A stretch of DNA of 64,000 bases from Cytophagales bacterium (GTDB lineage Bacteria > Bacteroidota > Bacteroidia > Cytophagales > VRUD01). The translations under genes were made by a program, and so were the position numbers. Shown piece by piece: positions 52,206 to 59,400 of this stretch (position 1 is its first letter; the number at the start of each line of letters is the position of its first letter). The stretch lies in the NCBI GenBank assembly GCA_019456305.1, contig VRUD01000004.1:21770-85769 (forward strand), read 5' to 3'. Under the pieces are notes generated by a model. The model had not been told where the DNA came from and ran no database searches. It was given only the letters and a program-made list of their open reading frames with translations.

Positions 52206-53306
52206 ATGAACTTACCAGGATTTTATACAATTGTATTCTGTATATTACTTTTGAGTGAATTTATCAATGCTCAGAACACCCGCTCCTTATTAGGAGAAAA
52301 CGGCAAATGGACTGTCTATGACACCTCAAATTCACCATTGCCGGATAATTATGTGTCAGCGATCGCGTTAGATGCAAAAGGCAACAAATGGTTAGGAACC
52401 TGGCAGCATGGCTTGGCACGATTGAATCCTAACCTGCAGGGAGATGCTAAATGGAAGGTTTTTAACAAGTCTAATTCAAAACTACCATCCAATAAAATTT
52501 CATCCCTTATCATTGACGAAAAAGGAATTTTATGGATTGGTACGAGCAACGGTGGAGTAGCTAAGCTTGATCCTGAAAATAACCAATGGACCGTCTATAC
52601 CATCAAAAACACCCCATTACCCTCAAATAATATTTCTTCAATCGCTATCGATGATAATGGTAAAAAATGGATTGCAACCTGGGATAAAGGATTAGCCAGG
52701 TTTGACGATACACATGAGGGAGAACCTATTTGGACGGTGTACAAAAAAAATAACTCGGAGCTGCCTACCAATTATATTTTATCAGTAGCTGTTGATATGC
52801 ACAATAATATTTGGGTGGGTACTAATGGAGATGGTGTGGCTGAACTTATACCTGTAAGCCCGTATGTATGGACATTATATAATAAATCCAATTCAGACCT
52901 GCCTGCTGATATGGTCTATTCAATCGTTACAGATCAAAATGGTAATATATGGTTGGGCACAGAAAAAGGTTTGGCAAAGTTTCATATTTCTGAAGAAAAA
53001 TGGGAAGTTTATAACAAATCTAATTCGGGACTGCCTGATAATTCTACCGGATTAATTACAATAGATGGAAAAGGCAATATATGGATCGCATCAGATGGCT
53101 TAACAAAACTTGTCCCCAAAGAAAGCGATGGATCTTCTGGCAAGTGGACCGTTTATAACACTTCAAATTCCGGATTATCTTCAAATTCGGTCAAAGCTAT
53201 TACCATTGATCAAGATGGAGGTAAATGGATAGGTACTGGTTCGGTAATTATCGGAACAAAGAATAAGGTCATATTTATTGGTGGCGGAGTAAGTGTTTTT
53301 AAATAA
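52206..53306 (+). CDS. Exported beta-propeller protein (two-component regulator propeller repeats)
   Basis: I chose ATG 52206, which follows a strong AGGAGG-type ribosome site (GGAAGGAGGAGAAAAA) and gives a clean signal peptide (MNLPGFYTIVFCILLLSEFI). The longer frame begins at a TTG inside the promoter. Eight or so repeats of about 45 residues have the Reg_prop pattern: LPxNxIxSIAIDxxGxxWIGTxxGGVAKLD, then WTVYNxSNS. They would make a propeller in the periplasm or outside the cell. No kinase or sorting domain is attached, so it may be a soluble sensor or structural protein. Confidence 0.85.
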   Translation: MNLPGFYTIVFCILLLSEFINAQNTRSLLGENGKWTVYDTSNSPLPDNYVSAIALDAKGNKWLGTWQHGLARLNPNLQGDAKWKVFNKSNSKLPSNKISSLIIDEKGILWIGTSNGGVAKLDPENNQWTVYTIKNTPLPSNNISSIAIDDNGKKWIATWDKGLARFDDTHEGEPIWTVYKKNNSELPTNYILSVAVDMHNNIWVGTNGDGVAELIPVSPYVWTLYNKSNSDLPADMVYSIVTDQNGNIWLGTEKGLAKFHISEEKWEVYNKSNSGLPDNSTGLITIDGKGNIWIASDGLTKLVPKESDGSSGKWTVYNTSNSGLSSNSVKAITIDQDGGKWIGTGSVIIGTKNKVIFIGGGVSVFK

Positions 53307-53375
53307 ATTTTAGAACACAGATAATCTGTGTAATCTGTGTTTTTAAATCTGTGTAATCTGTGTTCTAAAATTTAT
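53303..53375. terminator. Inverted repeat between convergent genes, bidirectional terminator candidate
   Basis: 20-bp perfect arms ATAAATTTTAGAACACAGAT (53303-53322) and 53356-53375 flank GTGTAATCTGTG units. It lies between convergent stops and supplies the last seven codons of the minus-strand gene. Confidence 0.7.
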
Positions 53376-54158
53376 CGGAATATAAAAACCAAATTTATAA
53401 CGCAAAATATTATCCCTGATTTTTTGATTGCTCAACACAGAGATATTATCTACATAATCTGTAGCTTGGTTTAACAGCCCTATTTCCAAGCCAACACCAA
53501 ACCCATTTTTAAAACTGTACACTGCACCAATTATTTGAGGTAACACAAAGGAAACATTACGGTATTCTTTACTTTCTTCTTTAGCCCTGGTATCGGAATT
53601 TGATGCTAAATCATTATTTTCTTTATCTCTTGGCATAAATCGCATCACGCCTATTCCCTGCCCCAGGTATAAAACAAACAGCTCTTTTCTAATGATGTTC
53701 ACCAGCAGGTCATAATTAAATATGATAAAATTTGTAGTAAAAAACTTATTAGGTGTAGGGGGAGTAGGTAGCGGGGAAGCATAATTTATATTTTCTCCGC
53801 TGACTTTACCAATTGTAAGGCCAACATGCCCGTTTAGCCTTTTCTTTCTGCTAAGTTTCACACCAATATGAAACGCCTGGGTCCACTTTTCATACTTGGT
53901 GGTTAGATCTCCCCTGTATGCATTAGCGATGATACCTAATTCTAAAAAACGAATTACACCGCCTGTCCCCCCGAGTAACTCGGGGGGGAGTAACCGAGGT
54001 TGAATAGAATCTGATTCCTGTGCATTCCCGCCTGCCTGCAATATCTTTGCCTTATTTTTGGCAGGCAGACCTGCCTGTTTGGTGGGATTGCTTTGTGGAC
54101 GGGCAGGGGAATTTAAAGAGATTATAGATATTAATACGGATATTAATAAAAACTTCAT
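53343..54158 (-). CDS. Outer-membrane beta-barrel protein with repeat-coded extensions
   Basis: The 271-residue protein has a signal peptide (MKFLLISVLISIISLNSPAR), then a repeat-coded stretch (ILQAGGNAQESDSIQPRLLP, then PELLGGTGG). Amphipathic beta strands follow (HIGVKLSRKKRLNGHVGLTIGK, LFVLYLGQGIGVMRF, FVLPQIIGAVYSFKNGFGVGLEIGLL). The barrel-like sequence ends FGFYIPINF, whose terminal Phe fits the outer-membrane beta-signal. The stop is displaced: RTQITQI is added from the terminator repeat at 53343-53365. Its function is not known. Confidence 0.65.
   Translation of the reverse strand: MKFLLISVLISIISLNSPARPQSNPTKQAGLPAKNKAKILQAGGNAQESDSIQPRLLPPELLGGTGGVIRFLELGIIANAYRGDLTTKYEKWTQAFHIGVKLSRKKRLNGHVGLTIGKVSGENINYASPLPTPPTPNKFFTTNFIIFNYDLLVNIIRKELFVLYLGQGIGVMRFMPRDKENNDLASNSDTRAKEESKEYRNVSFVLPQIIGAVYSFKNGFGVGLEIGLLNQATDYVDNISVLSNQKIRDNILRYKFGFYIPINFRTQITQI
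53959..54078. repeat. Palindromic repeats in the N-terminal part of the outer-membrane protein gene
   Basis: CCGCCTGTCCCCCCGAGTAA runs into CTCGGGGGGGAGTAAC (53959-53994; coding LPPELLGGTGG on the minus strand). GGCAGGCAGACCTGCCTG lies at 54061-54078. Confidence 0.8.
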
Positions 54159-54332
54159 CTATACAGGGATCAATTTTTTATCATTATTTTTGAGGAACAT
54201 TAGAATTACAAAGATATGTAAAACTGTTCAAAATCCAAAAATATTAATAATTAAATCAAGCAATCTTTCTAAATTTGATTGAGTCATACTCAGTGATAGC
54301 AACTTTGAACAAAATTGTACGTAAAAGTAGCT

Positions 54333-55058
54333 ATGAAATTTTTAAATAAAAACTGGATTATAGAGGGTACTATTGATTTTGAATATAAAAAATATATCCT
54401 GCTGGCATACTTGAAGGAAGTTAAAGACAACTTTAGCGACAAGAAATTATACCCGTTTTTATCCGACCTTATCTCTCATTATAAAAACCTGGTCTCGATC
54501 CGGGAAAATAAAAAATTAATGTATGAAAATTTTCCTGATAAAATGACAAGGACAGATTTTGAAAATTTGAGCTTTATTTATGAAAAGATCGTTGAGGATG
54601 ATGATATGATGGAGCAAATTGAAGAGATTTTAAGCTATGCTATTCCAAAGGTTGATCAGCATTTACGAGAAGGAAAAGATATTTATGAATACATTGAAGA
54701 AAACTTAAATATTTATACCATAGGGATTTATCCGCTATTCCCTGATGAAGGTTATTTTTTTATTATTCAAAGTGGCGATAAGACTACGAAAGTTTTTGAA
54801 TTTCAAATCACTATTTTTCAAAATTCCGGTGAAAGGTTTAGAGGCATTCATACAAAGTACATAGATAGTTTCAAAAAAAGCATTACCAATACCTACCAAT
54901 CTATTAAAATAGAATTGATAAAAAGATATAAAAAAAAGCTGCCTAATCCAGCTACATACGTAATTGAATCGGCTATTCCCTGCCCTTTTGATGAAACCTT
55001 GCTCCCTATTGCCAAAAGGTCTTTGGTAAAATATATTTCTATTGCTGAGGAGTCTTAA
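54333..55058 (+). CDS. Conserved-looking hypothetical protein
   Basis: I do not recognise a family. I start at ATG 54333 (MKFLNKNWIIEGTIDFEYKK) because the upstream TTG adds no conserved features. The 241-residue protein is soluble, rich in charged helices in its first half (LAYLKEVKDNFSDKKLYPFLSDLISHYKNLVS) and beta-like later (YFFIIQSGDKTTKVFEFQITIF). It ends with a helix (TYVIESAIPCPFDETLLPIAKRSL). It is convergent with secG. The clean length and codon use suggest a real gene. Confidence 0.6.
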   Translation: MKFLNKNWIIEGTIDFEYKKYILLAYLKEVKDNFSDKKLYPFLSDLISHYKNLVSIRENKKLMYENFPDKMTRTDFENLSFIYEKIVEDDDMMEQIEEILSYAIPKVDQHLREGKDIYEYIEENLNIYTIGIYPLFPDEGYFFIIQSGDKTTKVFEFQITIFQNSGERFRGIHTKYIDSFKKSITNTYQSIKIELIKRYKKKLPNPATYVIESAIPCPFDETLLPIAKRSLVKYISIAEES

Positions 55059-55078
55059 GTGGATGTTGGTTTGATAAT

Positions 55079-55462
55079 CTAATTTTCTAATTTATTTTCT
55101 TCTTTTTTTTCAGCAGCTCCATCCGGAGATTGCTGGTTGTTCTGTTGCTGATTGGGGGGTGGTGATATAGGTGACTCCTGGGCTCTTTCTACGTTTACAC
55201 TCCCAACACCTTCGTCCTCTTCTTCAGGCCTGTCTATGATCCCAGGTAGATTTGTGCTTAGAATTAATACTATCAAAGCGATGGCTAATCCCCAGGTAAT
55301 ATTTTCAAGCAGATCACCGGTTTTTTTTACACCAAATAACTGTGTAGAGCCGGGACCACCGAAAGTGCCTGAGAGTCCTCTGTCTTTGGTATGTTGCGAC
55401 AATACAACAAGCACCAGCAAAAGGCATACAAATATGATAAGGCCGATAATAAATACGTACAT
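55079..55462 (-). CDS. secG: Preprotein translocase subunit SecG
   Basis: The 127-residue protein has two membrane helices (IIGLIIFVCLLLVLVVLSQH and ITWGLAIALIVLILSTNLP). The conserved SecG loop GLSGTFGGPGSTQLFGVKKTGDLLEN lies between them. It is the accessory subunit of the SecYEG channel. The C-terminal 50 residues are acidic and low in complexity (QQQNNQQSPDGAAEKKEE), common in Bacteroidota. It closes a minus-strand series that starts with miaB. Confidence 0.94.
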   Translation of the reverse strand: MYVFIIGLIIFVCLLLVLVVLSQHTKDRGLSGTFGGPGSTQLFGVKKTGDLLENITWGLAIALIVLILSTNLPGIIDRPEEEDEGVGSVNVERAQESPISPPPNQQQNNQQSPDGAAEKKEENKLEN

Positions 55463-55483
55463 GTTAATTTAGATTTTCAGGTA

Positions 55484-55956
55484 TTATAACAATTTTTTTT
55501 GAAGTTTTTTTATACGAGCCGCAAAGTAAGCCTTTTTTCCCGGATATTTCAAAATTAATTTCTTATAAATATCAATTGCTTTTTTAATATTTCCATAAGT
55601 TGCCAGGATATTGGCAAGGTTTTCTGTTGCTAATTTTTTATCTTCCTTAGCGCTTGATGTTGACAGGTCTTTTTTATTTTTTATTTTCGGTTCTTGATCC
55701 CGCCTTTGGCGGGGCAGGTTTTCGATTCCTTGAATAGGAATAGTGGGCTGAGTTTCAATGAATTTATCAATAATTTCTCCCTCGATATCCCCCCTATTAA
55801 GGGAGGCAGGGAGGTATTTATCTACCTTATCTGTTATCTGGAGTACTTCACCGAGCCTGCTGGAATACATGCTGGATCCAATATCCAATTGCGCAATGCG
55901 GTTAGAACGCGGATTTGAACTCTCATTCCTATCTGTTCTACGCTTTGTTTTTATTA
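55484..55956 (-). pseudogene. C-terminal half of the TPR-like gene, frameshifted at an A11 tract
   Basis: If the A11 tract at 55958-55968 had 12 bases, the frame of the upstream part would continue through RTDRNESSNPRSNRIAQLD into MYSSRLGEVLQITDKVDKYL and end KKLQKKLL. The end of this segment is TPR-like (NLANILATYGNIKKAIDIYKKLILKYPGKKAYFAARI). A palindromic repeat (CCCGCCTTTGGCGGGGCAGG, 55700-55720) and CCCCCCTATTAAGGGAGGCA (near 55788) are also inserted. I infer one gene cut by a single-base deletion, a sequencing error or a slippage switch. Confidence 0.6.
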
Positions 55957-56925
55957 CTTTTTTTTTTTAGGACTTTTAGTTACCTTTCCCGGATCAATGG
56001 GAGATGATTTTTTTTCTTTTTGAATCTCAGCAAGTCTTTGGTCTATAATTGCCTGTAAGTCTTTTTTACTTTGAGTGCCAGTCCTCCCAAATCCCTCCGC
56101 CTTTCCCGATGCAGTCTGGGAAGAGGGGACTTTGCCAGCCACCCCTGAATCCTTCCGAGGGGGGACTTTGCCATCCCCTTTCCCTCTTGTGGGGGATAGG
56201 GGTTGACCAGTTCTCCCTCCCGAGTACTCGGGAGGAGTTAGAGGGGGGCTGGGAGGGCTTGGAGTTGATTCTTCTAATTTTTTTAATATTTTATTTAATT
56301 CCTTTCTATCATTACGCTTGAATTTTTTACCTTTGATCATCCCTTGCAGAAGATCTATTTTTTCCCTGGTGGGTGATTTTAGATTAGCGAGTTGCTGTTT
56401 TAATTCCAGATAATTTTTTTCTTGCACAGACAACACAGGCTTTTTCTCTTTTTGTGGTTTTGTCACCTGCCTGCCCACGAGGCTTTTCTGTGAGACGGGC
56501 AGGCGGGCATCTTTTTCTTTTTTTGTTTTCTTAATTATTTTGGAAGGCTTGCTCCGTTGAATTTCTTTGTTTAACCGGGGCTTTTTGGTTTGAGTGTCCC
56601 TGATTTCAGTCTCAGAGACGATTCGTTTCTCCTGAGTTTTCGGATGGGAGGGTGCGATTTCAATCTTTTCAGAAGAAGGCGCCTGAGCTTGTTGAATAAG
56701 CTTTTTAAGCAAAGTTCTGTCAACAGCATAAACAGCGGCAGTTCGCATTTTTTTATCTGCAAGCTTGGAATTTTTGTCATGATACCCTTTGGCTAAAAAC
56801 AGGTGTGCTGTCTGGCAGTAAGGAGTATTGGCTACAATGACTTCAAGCGCTTTAAGATTCTTATCTAATTTTGAACCTGCTTTATTAGTATTTTGTATTA
56901 AATTAAGGAAAGTTTGTTTGTTCAT
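55954..56925 (-). CDS. N-terminal part of a TPR-like protein with several repeat inserts
   Basis: The 323-residue frame begins MNKQTFLNLIQNTNKAGSKL with helical repeats of a TPR kind (KALEVIVANTPYCQTAHLFLAKGYHD). A lysine-rich linker and three repeat-coded segments follow: ARLPVSQKSLVGRQ (palindrome near 56467-56500), LTPPEYSGGRTGQPLSP and GKVPPRKDSGVAGKVPSS. It stops at KSPKKKK at the A11 tract. The gene lies between lptE and secG, where Bacteroidota often have a TPR gene of this type. Confidence 0.65.
   Translation of the reverse strand: MNKQTFLNLIQNTNKAGSKLDKNLKALEVIVANTPYCQTAHLFLAKGYHDKNSKLADKKMRTAAVYAVDRTLLKKLIQQAQAPSSEKIEIAPSHPKTQEKRIVSETEIRDTQTKKPRLNKEIQRSKPSKIIKKTKKEKDARLPVSQKSLVGRQVTKPQKEKKPVLSVQEKNYLELKQQLANLKSPTREKIDLLQGMIKGKKFKRNDRKELNKILKKLEESTPSPPSPPLTPPEYSGGRTGQPLSPTRGKGDGKVPPRKDSGVAGKVPSSQTASGKAEGFGRTGTQSKKDLQAIIDQRLAEIQKEKKSSPIDPGKVTKSPKKKK
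55958..55968. repeat. Homopolymer tract (T11 on +, A11 on coding strand)
   Basis: Eleven bases are read; the coding strand needs 12 to keep the downstream half in frame. Confidence 0.85.
56084..56250. repeat. GC-rich composite repeat inside the TPR-like gene
   Basis: It has GGGGGGACTTTGCCATCCCC, TTTCCCTCTTGTGGGGGATA, GACCAGTTCTCCCTCCC and the perfect palindrome CTCCCGAGTACTCGGGAG (56217-56234). It corresponds part by part to 37586-37731, on the same strand and in the same frame. Confidence 0.85.
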
Positions 56926-57071
56926 AGCCTATGGCGCAAAGAGTCCTCCCGAGAACTCGGAAGGGTTACACGCTTTACGTACGTTGTTTAGCGTTCAGAC
57001 AAATAAAAACGCAAATATACAAATCATTGTTTAAAATTTAAAAATGAAACTGTTTGGTTAACTTTTCATTT

Positions 57072-57605
57072 CTACCAATCTTCCTGTGTTTTATTAAAAA
57101 TATCTAAAATTATTTGTTCAAAAATTTCATCTATCAATTCATTTTCAACATCCGAAAGGTTTTTTTCTTGGGCAAAGTCGGCATAAAAGGAAAAATTCCT
57201 ATCAAAATTTTGCTTTTCATCTTTGGTATTCAAAAATTTGGTTTGAACATTGATCGTTAAACGGGTCAATGCAGAGATCTCATTTGCCTGCGGTGATACA
57301 GGGCTTACAGTGTAAGACGCAATTTTACCTTCAAGCTGGAGATCACCAAACTCATTAACAATGCTTAAGTCCCTGGTGTTTTGCTGGTAATAATCTTTTA
57401 AGCTTTCTGTAAACAGGTCACCCAAATTAGCCGGTCCCGCTCCTGAATTGTTATAAAAATTTTGAATTGAGACGGTTTTTATTTCTTCACTGAAGCTTCC
57501 GGAAGTAAAAGAATAGCTGATTTTGCAAGCTGACAATATCATTAATGAAAGGGAAATATATAGATAAATGACTATCCGCTTTCTTGTACCAAAGCATGAT
57601 TGCAT
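57072..57605 (-). CDS. lptE: LPS assembly lipoprotein LptE
   Basis: LptE plugs the LptD barrel and helps place LPS in the outer leaflet. The lipobox is LMILSAC-K, followed by ISYSFTSGSFSEEIKTVSIQNF, the usual C-x-Y-x-F-T-G start of Bacteroidota LptE. It continues LGDLFTESLKDYYQQNTRDLSIVNEFGDLQLEGKIASYTVSP, then TRLTINVQTKF. I chose ATG 57605 (MQSCFGTRKRIVIYLYI). All plausible starts fall inside a GCATGCATGG-type repeat, so the repeat supplies the start codon. Confidence 0.9.
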   Translation of the reverse strand: MQSCFGTRKRIVIYLYISLSLMILSACKISYSFTSGSFSEEIKTVSIQNFYNNSGAGPANLGDLFTESLKDYYQQNTRDLSIVNEFGDLQLEGKIASYTVSPVSPQANEISALTRLTINVQTKFLNTKDEKQNFDRNFSFYADFAQEKNLSDVENELIDEIFEQIILDIFNKTQEDW

Positions 57606-57645
57606 GGATGCATGGATGCATGACTGCATGCAGTCTTGCATCCAT
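57597..57645. repeat. GCATGCATGG-type repeat at the lptE start
   Basis: TGATTGCATGGATGCATGGA and TGCATGACTGCATGCAGTC make up the stretch. It is coding for the first residues of LptE. Confidence 0.75.
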
Positions 57646-57826
57646 ATATTTATTGATATTCCGATTTCCATTCTCCTTTTGAGTTCATTTTTAAAATTAA
57701 GCTCTTATTCATATTGATCATTTTATTTTCCCATGCATATATTTTATCATCATAAATCATAAAATCTTCTTTACTAATCTGCTTTGCATTACATAATGAA
57801 AATATAGGATTCAATTATACAGTAGT

Positions 57827-57874
57827 GCAGTCATGCAACCATGCAGTCATGCAACCATGCAGTCATGCAACCAT
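57827..57874. repeat. 16-bp tandem repeat, three exact units
   Basis: GCAGTCATGCAACCAT is repeated three times, ending 10 bases before the sigma-54 activator stop codon (57885). The rest of the 57672-57884 gap contains an open minus-strand stretch (57650-57814) without a start codon that reads KEDFMIYDDKIYAWENKMIN; I cannot tell whether it is a gene remnant. Confidence 0.85.
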
Positions 57875-57884
57875 GCATCCAACA

Positions 57885-59210
57885 TCAGTCTTCCAAGTCA
57901 TACTGCTTGATTTTTCTATATAAAGTTCGTTCCGAGATTTCCAAATCCCGCGCTGCATACTTTCTTTTATTATTATTTTTTTTCAACGCTTTGATAATAA
58001 GTTCTTTTTCTTTTTGCTGGATTGAAAGCGATTCGGTTTCGGTTTCGTGAGAAATATCCTCTGTTTTAGAAAGCTCTATGGTTGTTTTGTCAATTTGAGG
58101 TCTATTACCCTGCACAACTTTTTCTGTCCCTCCTATGTAATGGGTGGGTGGTGGAGTTAGGGGTTGGCCAGTTTTTCCTCCCGAGTACTCGGGAGGAGTA
58201 AGAGGGGTGGTGGGGTCACTTTCAGAGATATTTTGAAAAAGTTCGTTATAGCTATCTAATGTCTGATCATCTAAATTCGCATGTTTCAGTAAAGTGAAAA
58301 CAAGCTTTTTGAGTTCGTACATATCTTTCTTCATATCGAAGAGCACCCTGTATAAAAGGTCTCTTTCTGAGAGGGTACTTTCGCTGGTATTTTTGTAAAT
58401 AGCAGGGATCCGGCTGGTTTGTTCCTCGGGTAAGTATTTGATCAGTATTTCATCATTAATTTCTCTTTCCATTTCCAGTACAGAAATTTGTCCGGCAATG
58501 TTCTTTAATTGCCTGATATTGCCGGGAAATCTGAAATTGGTAAGCCTTTCTTTAGCGGCATCAGTGAGCTTGACAGGCTTTATTCTATGCTTGTCGGCGA
58601 AGTCAGTAGCAAATTTTCTAAAAAGTAAAATGATATCATCACCCCGGTCTCTTAAAGGTGGAACAGATATCGGTACCATGTTCAAACGGTAATACAGGTC
58701 TTCTCTGAATTTACCAGTTTGGACCCTTTCTGCCAGGTTGGTATTCGTGGCTGCAATTACCCTTACTTTTGTTTTTTGAACTTTTGAGGACCCCACCCTT
58801 ATAAACTCACCATATTCCAGCACACGCAACAGCCTCGTTTGTGTACCCATGGGCATTTCAGAGATCTCATCCAAAAATACCGTTCCGCCATTGGCAATTT
58901 CGAAGTATCCTTTTCTTGCTTCAGCAGCACCGGTAAAAGCGCCTTTTTCGTGGCCAAACAGCTCCGAATCTATTGTTCCTTCCGGGATAGCGCCACAATT
59001 AATGGCAATAAATTGTCCATGTTTGTAGGGGCTGAGTGCATGGATAATTTTTGAAAAAGATTCCTTACCGCTCCCGCTTTCACCTGTGATCAATACGGTC
59101 ATATCAGTAGGTGCAACCTGGATAGCAATTTCTATCGCATGGTTTAACGAAGGAGCGTTTCCATTAATGCCAAAGCGTTGTTTTATGGCTTGTATTTGTT
59201 CTGTGTCCAT
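57885..59210 (-). CDS. Sigma-54 dependent transcriptional activator with repeat insert
   Basis: I start at MDTEQIQAIKQRFGINGNAP; the 24 residues before it are translated repeat. The AAA+ domain (residues about 15-250) has Walker A GESGSGKE, the sigma-54 loop GAFTGA, Walker B GGTVFLDEISEMP and the sensor region FREDLYYRLNMVPI. The C-terminal Fis-type HTH is KKNNNKRKYAARDLEISERTLYRKIKQ. It has no receiver domain. A repeat adds PLTPPEYSGGKTGQPLTPPP in the linker (58125-58215). It precedes lptE in a conserved minus-strand block and might control envelope genes. Confidence 0.92.
   Translation of the reverse strand: MDTEQIQAIKQRFGINGNAPSLNHAIEIAIQVAPTDMTVLITGESGSGKESFSKIIHALSPYKHGQFIAINCGAIPEGTIDSELFGHEKGAFTGAAEARKGYFEIANGGTVFLDEISEMPMGTQTRLLRVLEYGEFIRVGSSKVQKTKVRVIAATNTNLAERVQTGKFREDLYYRLNMVPISVPPLRDRGDDIILLFRKFATDFADKHRIKPVKLTDAAKERLTNFRFPGNIRQLKNIAGQISVLEMEREINDEILIKYLPEEQTSRIPAIYKNTSESTLSERDLLYRVLFDMKKDMYELKKLVFTLLKHANLDDQTLDSYNELFQNISESDPTTPLTPPEYSGGKTGQPLTPPPTHYIGGTEKVVQGNRPQIDKTTIELSKTEDISHETETESLSIQQKEKELIIKALKKNNNKRKYAARDLEISERTLYRKIKQYDLED
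58125..58215. repeat. GC-rich repeat inside the sigma-54 activator gene
   Basis: It contains GGGGTTGGCCAGTTTTTCCT and the perfect palindrome CTCCCGAGTACTCGGGAG (58178-58195), then GAGTAAGAGGGGTGG. It is read in the same frame as at 56217. Confidence 0.85.
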
Positions 59211-59213
59211 AAT

Positions 59214-59400
59214 GAGCATAGCGCATAGCGCATAGAGCATAGCACAGGCGTATAGCGGAAAAATACGCTGCACTCTGCTCAAAGGTTTTATTTGAAATTA
59301 GTTATTTTTCTGCATAAAGCGCATTACACAGTGTATAGAGCAAAGGCCAAAGCATTGAACGCCATGCTCTCTGCGCCATGCGCTATGCGCTAATGATTTC
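59214..59400. repeat. GCGCATAGCGC repeat pair between miaB and the sigma-54 gene
   Basis: GAGCATAGCGCATAGCGCAT at 59214 and the inverted CATGCTCTCTGCGCCATGCG at 59369 flank the intervening bases. The right copy supplies the end of MiaB (IISA-stop). Confidence 0.8.

Noticed and set aside
55900..55925. tRNA T-loop-like GTTCAAATCC on the minus strand
   Set aside because: Flanking bases do not pair into a T-stem and no cloverleaf can be drawn; it is coding sequence of the TPR-like gene in the restored frame.
57650..57814. Possible gene remnant upstream of lptE
   Set aside because: 54 codons without a start codon and without a recognised family; it cannot be separated from chance.
59211..59282. 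N-terminal extension of the sigma-54 activator
   Set aside because: It reads ACAMLYALCAMLIM from the GCGCATAG repeat; the conserved start is at 59210.
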